Positions 43,662 through 52,551 of a DNA stretch of 52,551 nt are shown here, one piece after another (the first letter of the stretch is position 1; the number at the start of each line of letters is the position of its first letter). The stretch is from the NCBI GenBank assembly GCA_017615595.1, contig JAFZZT010000038.1, positions 1 through 52,551 on the forward strand. The letters are read 5' to 3'. The translations under genes were made by a program, and so were the position numbers. Source of the stretch: Bacteroidales bacterium (GTDB lineage: Bacteria > Bacteroidota > Bacteroidia > Bacteroidales > WCHB1-69). The notes under the pieces are model-generated. The model saw nothing but the letters and a program-made list of their open reading frames with translations. It ran no database searches and was not told where the DNA came from.

Positions 43662-44806
43662 GCTCAAAAAGATTCGGCATATTTAAATGGATTGGCAAAG
43701 CCTTGCTGATGCTGGCCTCGGTGACAGCCTTGGGAGCACTGTTCTTATCTCTGCTGGCTAAAGTGATCCCGCCCTCCCTCTCCACGATGATCGCCTATTG
43801 CGGTCTGCTGTTCCCCTATATCGTTATCGCCAACTTTATCCTGCTTATCATCTGGATCCCCGTGGACTATCGCTGGTCTATCGTTTTCGCACTCATGCTA
43901 ATACTGAATGTGAACAACATCGACCGCCATTTTCAGCTGCGGGCGATGGAGAAACCTGAGACTTGCGCCAACTGCTTGAAGATCATGAGTTTCAATGTGC
44001 ATGATTTCAATATTTATGCCGAAACCTATCCCCAAGATGCCAAGAGAATCATAGCGTTCCTGAAGAAAGAGAAACCCGATATCCTCTGTCTGCAAGAATA
44101 TTGCTACGACAAGAAGAATAAACGAGGCTTGGATGTGACCCAGGAGATCCTCAAGGCTTTGGGCCTCCCGGACAGCCCGCGCAATTTCCAGCTCAATCTG
44201 CCCTCTGAAAACCGCCTTGGCTACCAGTTCGGTCTGGCCGTGTTCAGCGCCTACCGAATTGTGGATTGCGGGGTGGTGGAGATGAGCGACAGCTCCTCTA
44301 ACAAGTCGATGTATGTGGATATCCGTTACAATGGGGACACGGTGCGGGTGTACAACGTGCATCTGAGCTCCTTCCATATCAACCAGAACGATTATGCCGA
44401 TGGCGAGGCTATCCTGCACAACGACAATGAGGATGGCCAGCTGAATGAGAAGATGGTGAAACTCTATAAAAAGATCGGCCTGGCATTTGAACAACGTCAG
44501 GAACAGGCGCGCAGCGTACGGGCCCATATCGACACCTGCGCCTCGCCAGTCATCATCTGCGGAGACTTCAACGACACGCCGGAATCGTACAGCTATTTCA
44601 AAATTGCCCATGGTTTCAAGGACTCTTTCCGCTCCAGCGGCAAAGGCACCGGCGTTACCTACAAGGGCGGCGTCTTCCCGTCTTACCGCATCGACTATAT
44701 CATCCATTCCAAATTCTACAACGACTTTGGACACACCATCTGTACGGATATGGATGTCTCTGACCATTATCCCATCTATTCATACGTTTCATTGCTTAAC
44801 AAATAA
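43658..44806 (+). CDS. Membrane-anchored endonuclease/exonuclease/phosphatase family protein
   Basis: 382 residues. Three N-terminal hydrophobic helices (about 10-32, 38-65 and 68-88) are followed by an EEP domain with all core motifs: 'IMSFNVHDFNIYAE' (Asn), 'PDILCLQEYC' (metal-binding Glu), 'ICGDFNDTPESYSY' (Asp-Asn) and 'DVSDHYPIYSYV' (Asp-His). Such proteins may act on nucleic acids, phospholipids or phosphoinositols; the substrate is not evident. It is translationally coupled to the rhomboid gene upstream. Confidence 0.85.
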   Translation: MSSKRFGIFKWIGKALLMLASVTALGALFLSLLAKVIPPSLSTMIAYCGLLFPYIVIANFILLIIWIPVDYRWSIVFALMLILNVNNIDRHFQLRAMEKPETCANCLKIMSFNVHDFNIYAETYPQDAKRIIAFLKKEKPDILCLQEYCYDKKNKRGLDVTQEILKALGLPDSPRNFQLNLPSENRLGYQFGLAVFSAYRIVDCGVVEMSDSSSNKSMYVDIRYNGDTVRVYNVHLSSFHINQNDYADGEAILHNDNEDGQLNEKMVKLYKKIGLAFEQRQEQARSVRAHIDTCASPVIICGDFNDTPESYSYFKIAHGFKDSFRSSGKGTGVTYKGGVFPSYRIDYIIHSKFYNDFGHTICTDMDVSDHYPIYSYVSLLNK

Positions 44807-44817
44807 TTGATGATCAA

Positions 44818-45888
44818 ATGGATATGAAAAAATCTTCCTATATCGTCCTTTCTCTTGTCATCCTGCTGGCTTTGATGACGGCGGCCTGCAAGCAAAAGGA
44901 GTCTTCGCAGGAGGTGAAAACCGCCGTGGAGCTGAACGAGCAGGCGGTCCTGAGCTTTGCCCATACACTAGTTCACAGACTGGAGATGGGCGATGCCTCC
45001 GCTTTGAATGATGCGATGGACAAAGCGCATATCAAGATGTTGATATCGGACAACTCTATCGTCTATAGCGGTTTTGACGTGGAGGGTGGCCAGGCTTACT
45101 TTGAGCATGCGCTGCAGCTGGGCGATCAGGTGGTGCGTGCTTTGGATGACGGTGGCGACTTTGCTTTCGTCCGCTATTACTTGGATGACAATGGTCATCA
45201 TGCCGTTTTCAGGATCTATAACAACTACATAGTGGATTTTTATGATTGTCAATTAGATACGGTTGATGGGAAAATCATGGTGGAGGATTGTTATGTGTAT
45301 AGTCTGGGTGCCAATTTGTCAGATAATATCAAGTACAACATGCTGTACAATCTCTTGTTGCAGACCAATCCCGACAGTGAGGCGCAGTGGTTGCGCGAGG
45401 CGGAGGAGCTGACCGCAGCGGGCAAGCACCTGGAGGCTGTCAAGACGTTGGAACAGCACCAGGAGCAATTGAAGGATTATCCGCTCTTTTACCAGCTCTA
45501 TATCGTGAACCTCTATCAGCATAATCCCAAGACCTTCATTGCGAAGATGGAGGGGCTGGGCGATCAAATGGACCCGCGCCACCTGCTCTTCCACAAGTTG
45601 CACTATTACTATGCGCAGGGAGACGCGGCAGGCGCCGAGGAGACCATCAACAGCCTGATTCTCTATACGGGCGATGATCCCATGTACCTGTTTTTGCAAG
45701 GTCAGGCATACGAGAATGCCAAACAGTATGACAAGGCTATACAATGTTATGAGTTCCTGAATAAATCCATGCCGTTGTTCTGGGATCTTTGGCAGAGCGA
45801 GCTGAAGTGCTATAAGATCTTGGGTGATACGGCCGCCTACAGGCAGTGCGTGAAGCTGGGAGATCAGGAGTTTGGCCCCGCGGAATAG
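44818..45888 (+). CDS. TPR-like lipoprotein
   Basis: 356 residues. The start could also be the ATG two codons later (44824, 'MKKSS'), which gives a more usual signal. Lipobox is 'MTAAC', with the lipidated Cys at about residue 24. Residues 30-165 are a mixed alpha/beta region; residues about 175-350 are helical repeats of the TPR type, for example 'REAEELTAAGKHLEAVKTLE' and 'AYENAKQYDKAIQCYEFLNK'. No close functional family recognised. It ends 9 bases before the convergent ygiQ stop, with no terminator hairpin between. Confidence 0.75.
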   Translation: MDMKKSSYIVLSLVILLALMTAACKQKESSQEVKTAVELNEQAVLSFAHTLVHRLEMGDASALNDAMDKAHIKMLISDNSIVYSGFDVEGGQAYFEHALQLGDQVVRALDDGGDFAFVRYYLDDNGHHAVFRIYNNYIVDFYDCQLDTVDGKIMVEDCYVYSLGANLSDNIKYNMLYNLLLQTNPDSEAQWLREAEELTAAGKHLEAVKTLEQHQEQLKDYPLFYQLYIVNLYQHNPKTFIAKMEGLGDQMDPRHLLFHKLHYYYAQGDAAGAEETINSLILYTGDDPMYLFLQGQAYENAKQYDKAIQCYEFLNKSMPLFWDLWQSELKCYKILGDTAAYRQCVKLGDQEFGPAE

Positions 45889-45897
45889 CAGGGCATC

Positions 45898-47652
45898 CTA
45901 TTTTCGGTTTTTCTTGGGTGAGACCGGACGCTTCGGGAAGAAGAAGGCGTGCTGGTCGCGGCGTTCCTTGTCGCTCTTGGCCACATGGACGGGCTTGCCG
46001 GTGTAGGGGTCGTATTCCAGATAGTAGATGGCGGTGGCGTAAGTCATGGGCGTGGGCGTGAAGGTCTGCACCTGGTCGGTCAGCAGATGATGCTCGCGCG
46101 CGATCTTGCTCAGCTCCGACATCTTGTCCAATGTGCAGCCGGGATGTGCCGAGATGAGATAGGGGATGAGCTGCTGGTTCTTGCTGCAGCGTTCGTTCTC
46201 CTTCCGGAAGAGTTTCATGAATGTCAGGAACTTGCTGAACTCGGGTTTGCGCATGAGCCTGACCACTTCGGGGTCGGTATGCTCCGGAGCCACCTTCAGT
46301 CGTCCCGAGACGTGATGGTCCACCAGCTCGTGCAGATAGGCGGCGGCGGTGGGGTCTTGGCCGTCTTCGTTCAGCAACAACTCATAGCGGATGCCGCTGC
46401 CGATGGTGATATGGTTGACGCCTTTCAGCTTGCTGACTTTCTGGTAGAGATGGAGGGCTGGCCGATGGTCGCGATGGAGGTTGGGACAGATCTTAGGGTG
46501 CAGACACGAGGGGCGGGCGCAGGCGTGGCACTTGGCCAAGTCGCGACCCTCCATCCGGAACATGTTGGCGGAGGGGCCTCCGAGGTCGGAGATGTGCCCC
46601 TTGAAATAGTCGCGTCCGATGAGGTCCTCGGCCTCGGCTATGATGGAGGCATCGGAACGGGAGGAGATCTGTTTGCCCTGGTGCGCGGCGATGGCGCAGA
46701 AGCTGCATCCTCCGAAACAGCCCCGGTGGATGGTGATGGAGTTCTTGATCATCTCGAAGGCGGGCACGGGTCCCCGCTTGAGGTATTTGGGATGCGGCGC
46801 GTTCATCATCCGGTCGAAGAGGGCGAAACTGTCCATCTCTGCCTCGGTGGCAACAGGGTAGGGCGGACGCATCACCACATAACGGTCGCCATGCGGCTGT
46901 ATCATCGTGCGCTGCTCCCGCTTGTTGGTTTCCCGCTCGAACTGGACGAAGTCGTCTCCATATTTGCGCTTGTCTTTCAGCTCCGCCGCCAGCGAATGCA
47001 GCAGGATAGGTTCTTCGCTCTGATAGGGGGCGATGTCGTCAGTGAGGAAGCCGATCTGCCGTTGCTCAGACAGGTGGTTGCGCCAGTCGGGACGCTTCAG
47101 CAACTCCGCGATGGCCAGGATGGGGCGCTCGCCCATGCCATAGACCAGGATGTCGGCGCCACTCTCCACCAAGATGCTGGGCTTGAGGGTGTCGCTCCAG
47201 TAGTCGTAGTGCGACAGCCGCCGCATGGAGGCCTCGATGCCGCCGATGACGACGGGCACCTCGGGGAAGAGCTGCTTCAGGATCTTCGTGTAGGTGACGG
47301 TGGCGTAGTCGGGACGGAACCCCGCCTGTCCGCCCGCGGTATAGGCATCGTCGTGCCGCAGCCGCTTCATGGCGGTGTAGTGGTTCAGCATGGAGTCGAT
47401 GTTGCCCGCCGTGACGCCGAAGAAGAGGCGCGGGACCCCTAACTTCTTGAAGTCTCGGAGGTCGTCTTTCCAGTTGGGCTGTGGAAGGATGGCCACGCGC
47501 AGGCCCGTCCGCTCCAGGACACGCCCGATGACCGCCGGCCCGAAGGAGGGATGGTCCACGTATGCATCCCCGCTCACCAGGATGACATCCACATAGTCCC
47601 AGTGCAGATAGTCTAACTCCTTCTTCGTGATCGGCAGGAAATGCTTCTCCAT
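45898..47652 (-). CDS. ygiQ: YgiQ family radical SAM protein
   Basis: 584 residues. The N-terminal 'LVSGDAYVDHPSFGPAVIGR' is typical of the family, and the radical SAM cluster motif appears as 'HRGCFGGCSFCAI' (CxxxCxxC) in the middle. A further Cys cluster, 'CHACARPSCLHPKICPNLH', fits an additional iron-sulfur or zinc site seen in YgiQ proteins. The C-terminal region 'SAHPGCTLDKMSEL' and 'FTPTPMTYATAIYYLEYDPY' is also conserved. The reaction is unknown. It starts 6 bases after the DUF389 gene stop, suggesting one transcript. Confidence 0.93.
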   Translation of the reverse strand: MEKHFLPITKKELDYLHWDYVDVILVSGDAYVDHPSFGPAVIGRVLERTGLRVAILPQPNWKDDLRDFKKLGVPRLFFGVTAGNIDSMLNHYTAMKRLRHDDAYTAGGQAGFRPDYATVTYTKILKQLFPEVPVVIGGIEASMRRLSHYDYWSDTLKPSILVESGADILVYGMGERPILAIAELLKRPDWRNHLSEQRQIGFLTDDIAPYQSEEPILLHSLAAELKDKRKYGDDFVQFERETNKREQRTMIQPHGDRYVVMRPPYPVATEAEMDSFALFDRMMNAPHPKYLKRGPVPAFEMIKNSITIHRGCFGGCSFCAIAAHQGKQISSRSDASIIAEAEDLIGRDYFKGHISDLGGPSANMFRMEGRDLAKCHACARPSCLHPKICPNLHRDHRPALHLYQKVSKLKGVNHITIGSGIRYELLLNEDGQDPTAAAYLHELVDHHVSGRLKVAPEHTDPEVVRLMRKPEFSKFLTFMKLFRKENERCSKNQQLIPYLISAHPGCTLDKMSELSKIAREHHLLTDQVQTFTPTPMTYATAIYYLEYDPYTGKPVHVAKSDKERRDQHAFFFPKRPVSPKKNRK

Positions 47653-47658
47653 AACTGA

Positions 47659-49050
47659 TTAGTGGATTACTTTCAAATCGTCAACCTCCAGCCGCACCTT
47701 CAGCCACTTCACAATAGCCTCCTCAGACTGTTTGTGCAGGCCGCCGTCTTTCCATCTCAGATAGATGGTCGGGATGGTCTCGTTATGACCCGTCTGCGGG
47801 TTGGAATAGAAGATGCTCTCCATGGCAAAAGATTCTAAATCAGGATATTGTACGTATAACTCCTTGGCAATCTGCGCAGAGAGCGCCTGGGATTGCTCCA
47901 TGTTGCTCATCTTGGAATGCAGCGCTTCGATGACGGAGTCCTGTTGCCGTATCACCTCGTCTTTTTTGTCGAGCATGTTCTCAATGATCTCATTCTGCTT
48001 GGTGATGTCAATGGTCTCGCCCGTCTGCTTGATGACGAGCTTGGAGGTCTTCAGCCCGTAGTCGGTGCGCATGGTCTGCTGGATCTCGGTGATGTCAGCG
48101 GAGGAGAGAGGGGCGCCAACGACAGACATGGTGATGACGGGCTCGCTGCGGTTGAACTGGCGATCCACGTTGAAGACCTGTCGGTTGGTGAAATAGGGTG
48201 TCTCCTGTATCTCCGTGACAAACTTCTTGGCTTGTGTATGGAAAGCGGTTTCGCGGATCATGTTGATGGCCGCGATGAGACTCGGGATGATGACGATGAT
48301 GGTGAATATGGTGATGATCCGCTTGACGGCGGTGGCTCGTTTCTCATCATATTTGGTCTGCGGGAAGCCCAGATAACGTACAAATAGGAAGGTGGAGAGG
48401 GCGATGAAGAAGGAGTTGATGAAGAAGAGATAGAGGGCGCCGAAGAAAAAGCGGAACTGGAAGGTGGCGAGTCCGTAGCCAGCCGTGCAGAGGGGCGGCA
48501 TCAAGGCGGTGGCGATGGCCACGCCGGCGATGACAGTCATAGGCTGGTTTTTGCGCGTCAGTGCCACGATGCCTGCCGAACCGCCAAAGAAAGCGATGAA
48601 GACATCGTAAATGGTCGGGTTGATACGCGCCAAGAGCTCCGATTGAGCATCGCTCAAGGGAGAGATCAGAAAGTACAGGCTGGAAGCTAACAAGCTGATG
48701 ACCACCATGATGACCAGATTTGTCAACGACTTGCGCATCAGCTCTCCGTCAAAGGTGCCGATGGCCAGACCCAGACCGTTGATAGGTCCCATGAGCGGCG
48801 AGATCAACATGGCGCCGATGATGACGGCTGTGGAGTTGACGTTCAACCCGACTGAAGCGACGATGATGGCAAAGAAGAGAATCCAGAGGTTCATGCCCTG
48901 GAAAGCGACACTCTTCGTGATGTTGTCGATGGTAGCCTCATAGTCGGTGTCCTCCTTCAACTGCGTGAGTTGTGCCAGCCTTTTGAACCAGTAACGCAGC
49001 TTCTTGAAGAATTGCGACTTCCGTTTCTCTTTGGGGTCTGTGGTGCTCAT
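47659..49050 (-). CDS. DUF389 (TIGR00341-like) membrane protein
   Basis: 463 residues. After a cytoplasmic N-terminus of about 50 residues come about seven hydrophobic helices (52-260) with the family's conserved 'AVIIGAMLISPLMGPINGLG' and 'GVAIATALMPPLCTAGYGLA' segments. The C-terminal 200 residues are soluble, with a region around residues 355-395 that looks like a coiled coil. The family is widespread and has no established function. It lies 24 bases after the hisS stop and just before ygiQ. Confidence 0.85.
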   Translation of the reverse strand: MSTTDPKEKRKSQFFKKLRYWFKRLAQLTQLKEDTDYEATIDNITKSVAFQGMNLWILFFAIIVASVGLNVNSTAVIIGAMLISPLMGPINGLGLAIGTFDGELMRKSLTNLVIMVVISLLASSLYFLISPLSDAQSELLARINPTIYDVFIAFFGGSAGIVALTRKNQPMTVIAGVAIATALMPPLCTAGYGLATFQFRFFFGALYLFFINSFFIALSTFLFVRYLGFPQTKYDEKRATAVKRIITIFTIIVIIPSLIAAINMIRETAFHTQAKKFVTEIQETPYFTNRQVFNVDRQFNRSEPVITMSVVGAPLSSADITEIQQTMRTDYGLKTSKLVIKQTGETIDITKQNEIIENMLDKKDEVIRQQDSVIEALHSKMSNMEQSQALSAQIAKELYVQYPDLESFAMESIFYSNPQTGHNETIPTIYLRWKDGGLHKQSEEAIVKWLKVRLEVDDLKVIH

Positions 49051-49074
49051 GATGGGTATAATTGCAAGATCTGA

Positions 49075-50445
49075 CTAGCAGGAGGTCAGCTTGTCCAGTA
49101 CTTTGTCTAGCGGAAGAGATTCTTGAGTTCCGCTGGTCATATCTTTGATTGTTAATGTCTTGCTGTTTCTTTCGTTCTCCCCGGCCATGATGATGAAGGG
49201 GATGCCTTTGTTGTTGGCGTAGGTCATCTGTTTGCCCATCTTGGCGTTGTCGGGATAGATCTCGGCGGCGATGCCGGCCTTGCGCAGTGCCCGCAGCGCG
49301 CGCAGGGCGTAGAGCTCGTCCTCGCCTCCGAAGTTGATGAAGAGAGCCTTGACAGGGTTGAGGATGTTGTCGGGGAAGAGGTTGAGTTCGTTGAGCACGT
49401 CGTAGATGCGCTCGGCACCGTAGGAGATGCCCACGCCCGACATGTTCTTGAGTCCGAAGATGCCCGTCAGGTTGTCGTAGCGTCCGCCGCCGGAGATGCT
49501 GCCCATGGCGGCGTCGTTGGCCTTGACTTCGAAGATGGCACCGGTGTAGTAGTTGAGTCCGCGCGCCAGGGTGATGTCCAGCTCGATGTTGCTCTGTAAT
49601 CCCATCTCTTGGGTGTAGCTCAGCATCGTGCGCACCTCTTCAATGCCCTTCAGACCGATCTCGCTGCCCGCAAGTAGATTTCCCAACATGTCTAATTTCT
49701 CCTGGGTGCTCATGCCGGTCATGTTGAAGATGGCGTCCAGCTTGCCGATGGCCTCTTCACTGATGCCGCGCTCCACCATCTCGGCGCAGACGTTCTCGCG
49801 TCCGATCTTGTCCAGCTTGTCCATGGCGGTGCAGAAATCGACCATCTTCTCGGGCGCCCCGATCATCTCGGCAATGCCGGAGAGGATCTTGCGGTTATTG
49901 ACCTTGATGGTCACGCTGATGCCGAACTTGGTGAAGATCTCGTCGGTGATCTCCATCAACTCGGCCTCGTTCAGGAGGGCGTTGCTGCCGATGATGTCGG
50001 CATCGCACTGGTAGAACTCGCGGTAACGGCCCTTCTGCGGACGGTCAGCGCGCCACACGGGCTGCATCTGGTACCGCTTGAAGGGGAAGGTGATCTCGTT
50101 CTGGTGCTGCACCACGAAACGGGCGAAGGGCACGGTCAGGTCGTAACGCAACCCCTTCTCGCAGATCTCCGTGGCCAGCTTGTTGACGGACTTCTCGGCA
50201 TCGCTGAAGTCAACGCCTTTCGTGAAGTCGCCGGAGTTGAGAATCTTGAATAGAAGACGGTCGCCCTCCTCGCCGTATTTGCCCATCAGGATGCTGAGAT
50301 TCTCCATCGAGGGTGTCTCGATAGGCAGGTAGGCATGCTCGTGAAAGACGGAACGTATTGTGTCGAAGATGTAGTTGCGCCGCATCATCTCAGTAGGGGT
50401 GAAGTCGCGCGTTCCTTTTGGAATAGAGGGCTTAACGATGTTCAT
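49075..50445 (-). CDS. hisS: Histidine--tRNA ligase
   Basis: 456 residues from the ATG at 50445. It charges tRNA-His. Class II motif 2 is '[20 protein letters not shown]', the histidine-specific block is '[15 protein letters not shown]', and motif 3 is '[15 protein letters not shown]'. The C-terminal 95 residues are the anticodon-binding domain. An upstream ATG at 50481 was rejected because it overlaps the promoter's -7 box (50479-50486), and the conserved protein starts at '[15 protein letters not shown]'. Confidence 0.96.
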   Translation of the reverse strand: MNIVKPSIPKGTRDFTPTEMMRRNYIFDTIRSVFHEHAYLPIETPSMENLSILMGKYGEEGDRLLFKILNSGDFTKGVDFSDAEKSVNKLATEICEKGLRYDLTVPFARFVVQHQNEITFPFKRYQMQPVWRADRPQKGRYREFYQCDADIIGSNALLNEAELMEITDEIFTKFGISVTIKVNNRKILSGIAEMIGAPEKMVDFCTAMDKLDKIGRENVCAEMVERGISEEAIGKLDAIFNMTGMSTQEKLDMLGNLLAGSEIGLKGIEEVRTMLSYTQEMGLQSNIELDITLARGLNYYTGAIFEVKANDAAMGSISGGGRYDNLTGIFGLKNMSGVGISYGAERIYDVLNELNLFPDNILNPVKALFINFGGEDELYALRALRALRKAGIAAEIYPDNAKMGKQMTYANNKGIPFIIMAGENERNSKTLTIKDMTSGTQESLPLDKVLDKLTSC

Positions 50446-50478
50446 AATTCTTTTTTGTCTGTGTTCTGAAAACGTGTG

Positions 50479-50486
50479 CAAAAATA
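50479..50486 (-). promoter_or_regulatory. Promoter -7 box of hisS
   Basis: Minus strand reads TATTTTTGC, 33 bases before the chosen hisS ATG at 50445. This box decides the start codon, since the next upstream ATG (50481) would lie within it. Confidence 0.65.
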
Positions 50487-50760
50487 GTAAATATTCTGAT
50501 ATGAGGTGAGGTGATGGGGAGAGAGGATGAAAGGTTAAAAAGGTTAAAAGGTTGAGGGTTTATTCGATTAGACGATTATGCGATTAGAAGAGGAGAAGGG
50601 AGGAGAAGGGAGGAGATTAGGAGATTGGCGCAACTGATCACTAATCACTGTGTTTTCCTCAAATCGCTTGACAACCCTCAAACCTTCTTTAAACAGTAAA
50701 CTGTAAACGGTAAACAAAAATCACTTCTAACTTCTAACTTCAAACTGACAACTGACAACT

Positions 50761-50789
50761 AAAAAAGGGCCTCCTTTCCGGAAGCCCTT
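50761..50789 (-). terminator. Rho-independent terminator of groEL
   Basis: Arms AAGGGC (50765-50770) and GCCCTT (50784-50789), with inner TCC/GGA pairs across one mismatch and a 5-base loop. Read on the minus strand the hairpin ends in six T. It lies about 70 bases after the groEL stop codon. Confidence 0.8.
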
Positions 50790-50861
50790 GCCATTTCTCC
50801 GTCGCCACCAAGTGCCGACGAACTCATAACTCTTAACTTTTAACTCTTAACTCTTAACTGA

Positions 50862-52539
<1,678 letters not shown>

Positions 52540-52551
52540 TTGTTGTGAATA

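Larger units (their letters stand above)
50446..50861. other. 416-bp intergenic region between groEL and hisS, filled with short tandem repeats
   Basis: No gene seen. From hisS to groEL it holds the hisS promoter box (50479-50486), repeats of the AGGTTAAA type (50531-50557), CGATTAGA-type octamers (50566-50590), decamers of the AGGAGAAGGG type (50591-50628), a CTGATCACTAATCACTG stretch (50634-50649), GTAAACT heptamers (50691-50715), ACTTCTA and ACTGACA heptamers (50723-50760), the groEL terminator and CTTAACT heptamers reaching the groEL stop. Confidence 0.8.

Noticed and set aside
50800-50820. Second hairpin (CGTCG/CGACG) between the groEL stop and its terminator
   Set aside because: Only five pairs, with a long loop and no T-run; not called as a separate element.

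Overview
The window looks like the chromosome of a Bacteroidota bacterium, most likely Bacteroidales. The evidence is three secreted proteins with type IX secretion (T9SS) C-terminal sorting domains, lipoproteins with SC-type lipoboxes, DUF4290 and WbqC family proteins, the gene order ftsH - LUD-domain gene - cdsA, and twelve promoter-like boxes of the Bacteroidetes TAnnTTTG type. Almost every base is coding. I see no tRNA, rRNA, insertion sequence, integrase or CRISPR array. The assignment rests on motif recognition; nothing was searched.

Layout. 1-7.7 kb, minus strand: start of a MutS-like gene, a DUF4290 - ABC ATPase - ABC permease operon (NatAB-like), and a T9SS peptidase - WbqC - GT39-like operon. 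7.7-11.8 kb, plus: rsfS, ftsH, LUD gene, cdsA. 11.8-14.9 kb, minus: xseA, pyrC, mscL. 15.0-22.8 kb, plus: a small lipoprotein, tyrS, nfeD, floA, a SagB-type nitroreductase, an orphan 5'-nucleotidase C-terminal domain, cstA, ruvX, def and a TPR lipoprotein. 22.9-24.95 kb, minus: rnhB, a polytopic membrane protein and a short protein resembling the N-terminal part of an adenylate-forming enzyme. 25.1-33.0 kb, plus: a 2637-residue T9SS adhesin-like protein. 33.0-38.6 kb, plus: leuS, a flippase and a T9SS esterase. 38.7-41.3 kb, plus: patatin phospholipase, a HEPN-like/CBS protein and two related small lipoproteins. 41.3-42.5 kb, minus: aroA. 42.6-45.9 kb, plus: rhomboid, an exonuclease/endonuclease/phosphatase-family protein and a TPR lipoprotein. 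45.9-52.5 kb, minus: ygiQ, a DUF389 gene, hisS and groEL.

Most genes are housekeeping: translation (tyrS, leuS, hisS, def, rsfS), protein quality control (ftsH, groEL, floA/nfeD), DNA maintenance (xseA, rnhB, ruvX), and pyrimidine, aromatic and phospholipid synthesis. The accessory layer is the cell surface (T9SS cargo, adhesin, lipoproteins, WbqC and GT-C proteins) plus the 38.7-41.3 kb cassette.

The most notable signals are: (1) an exact 1053-bp (351-residue, five-module) higher-order repeat inside the giant protein; (2) a patatin gene followed by a protein that combines a HEPN-type RNxxxH motif with CBS-like modules; (3) a T8 tract that puts a lipoprotein signal peptide one base out of frame; (4) divergent promoters built as inverted repeats, with 10-13 bp arms; and (5) intergenic tracts of degenerate 7-8 bp tandem repeats whose unit differs from site to site.
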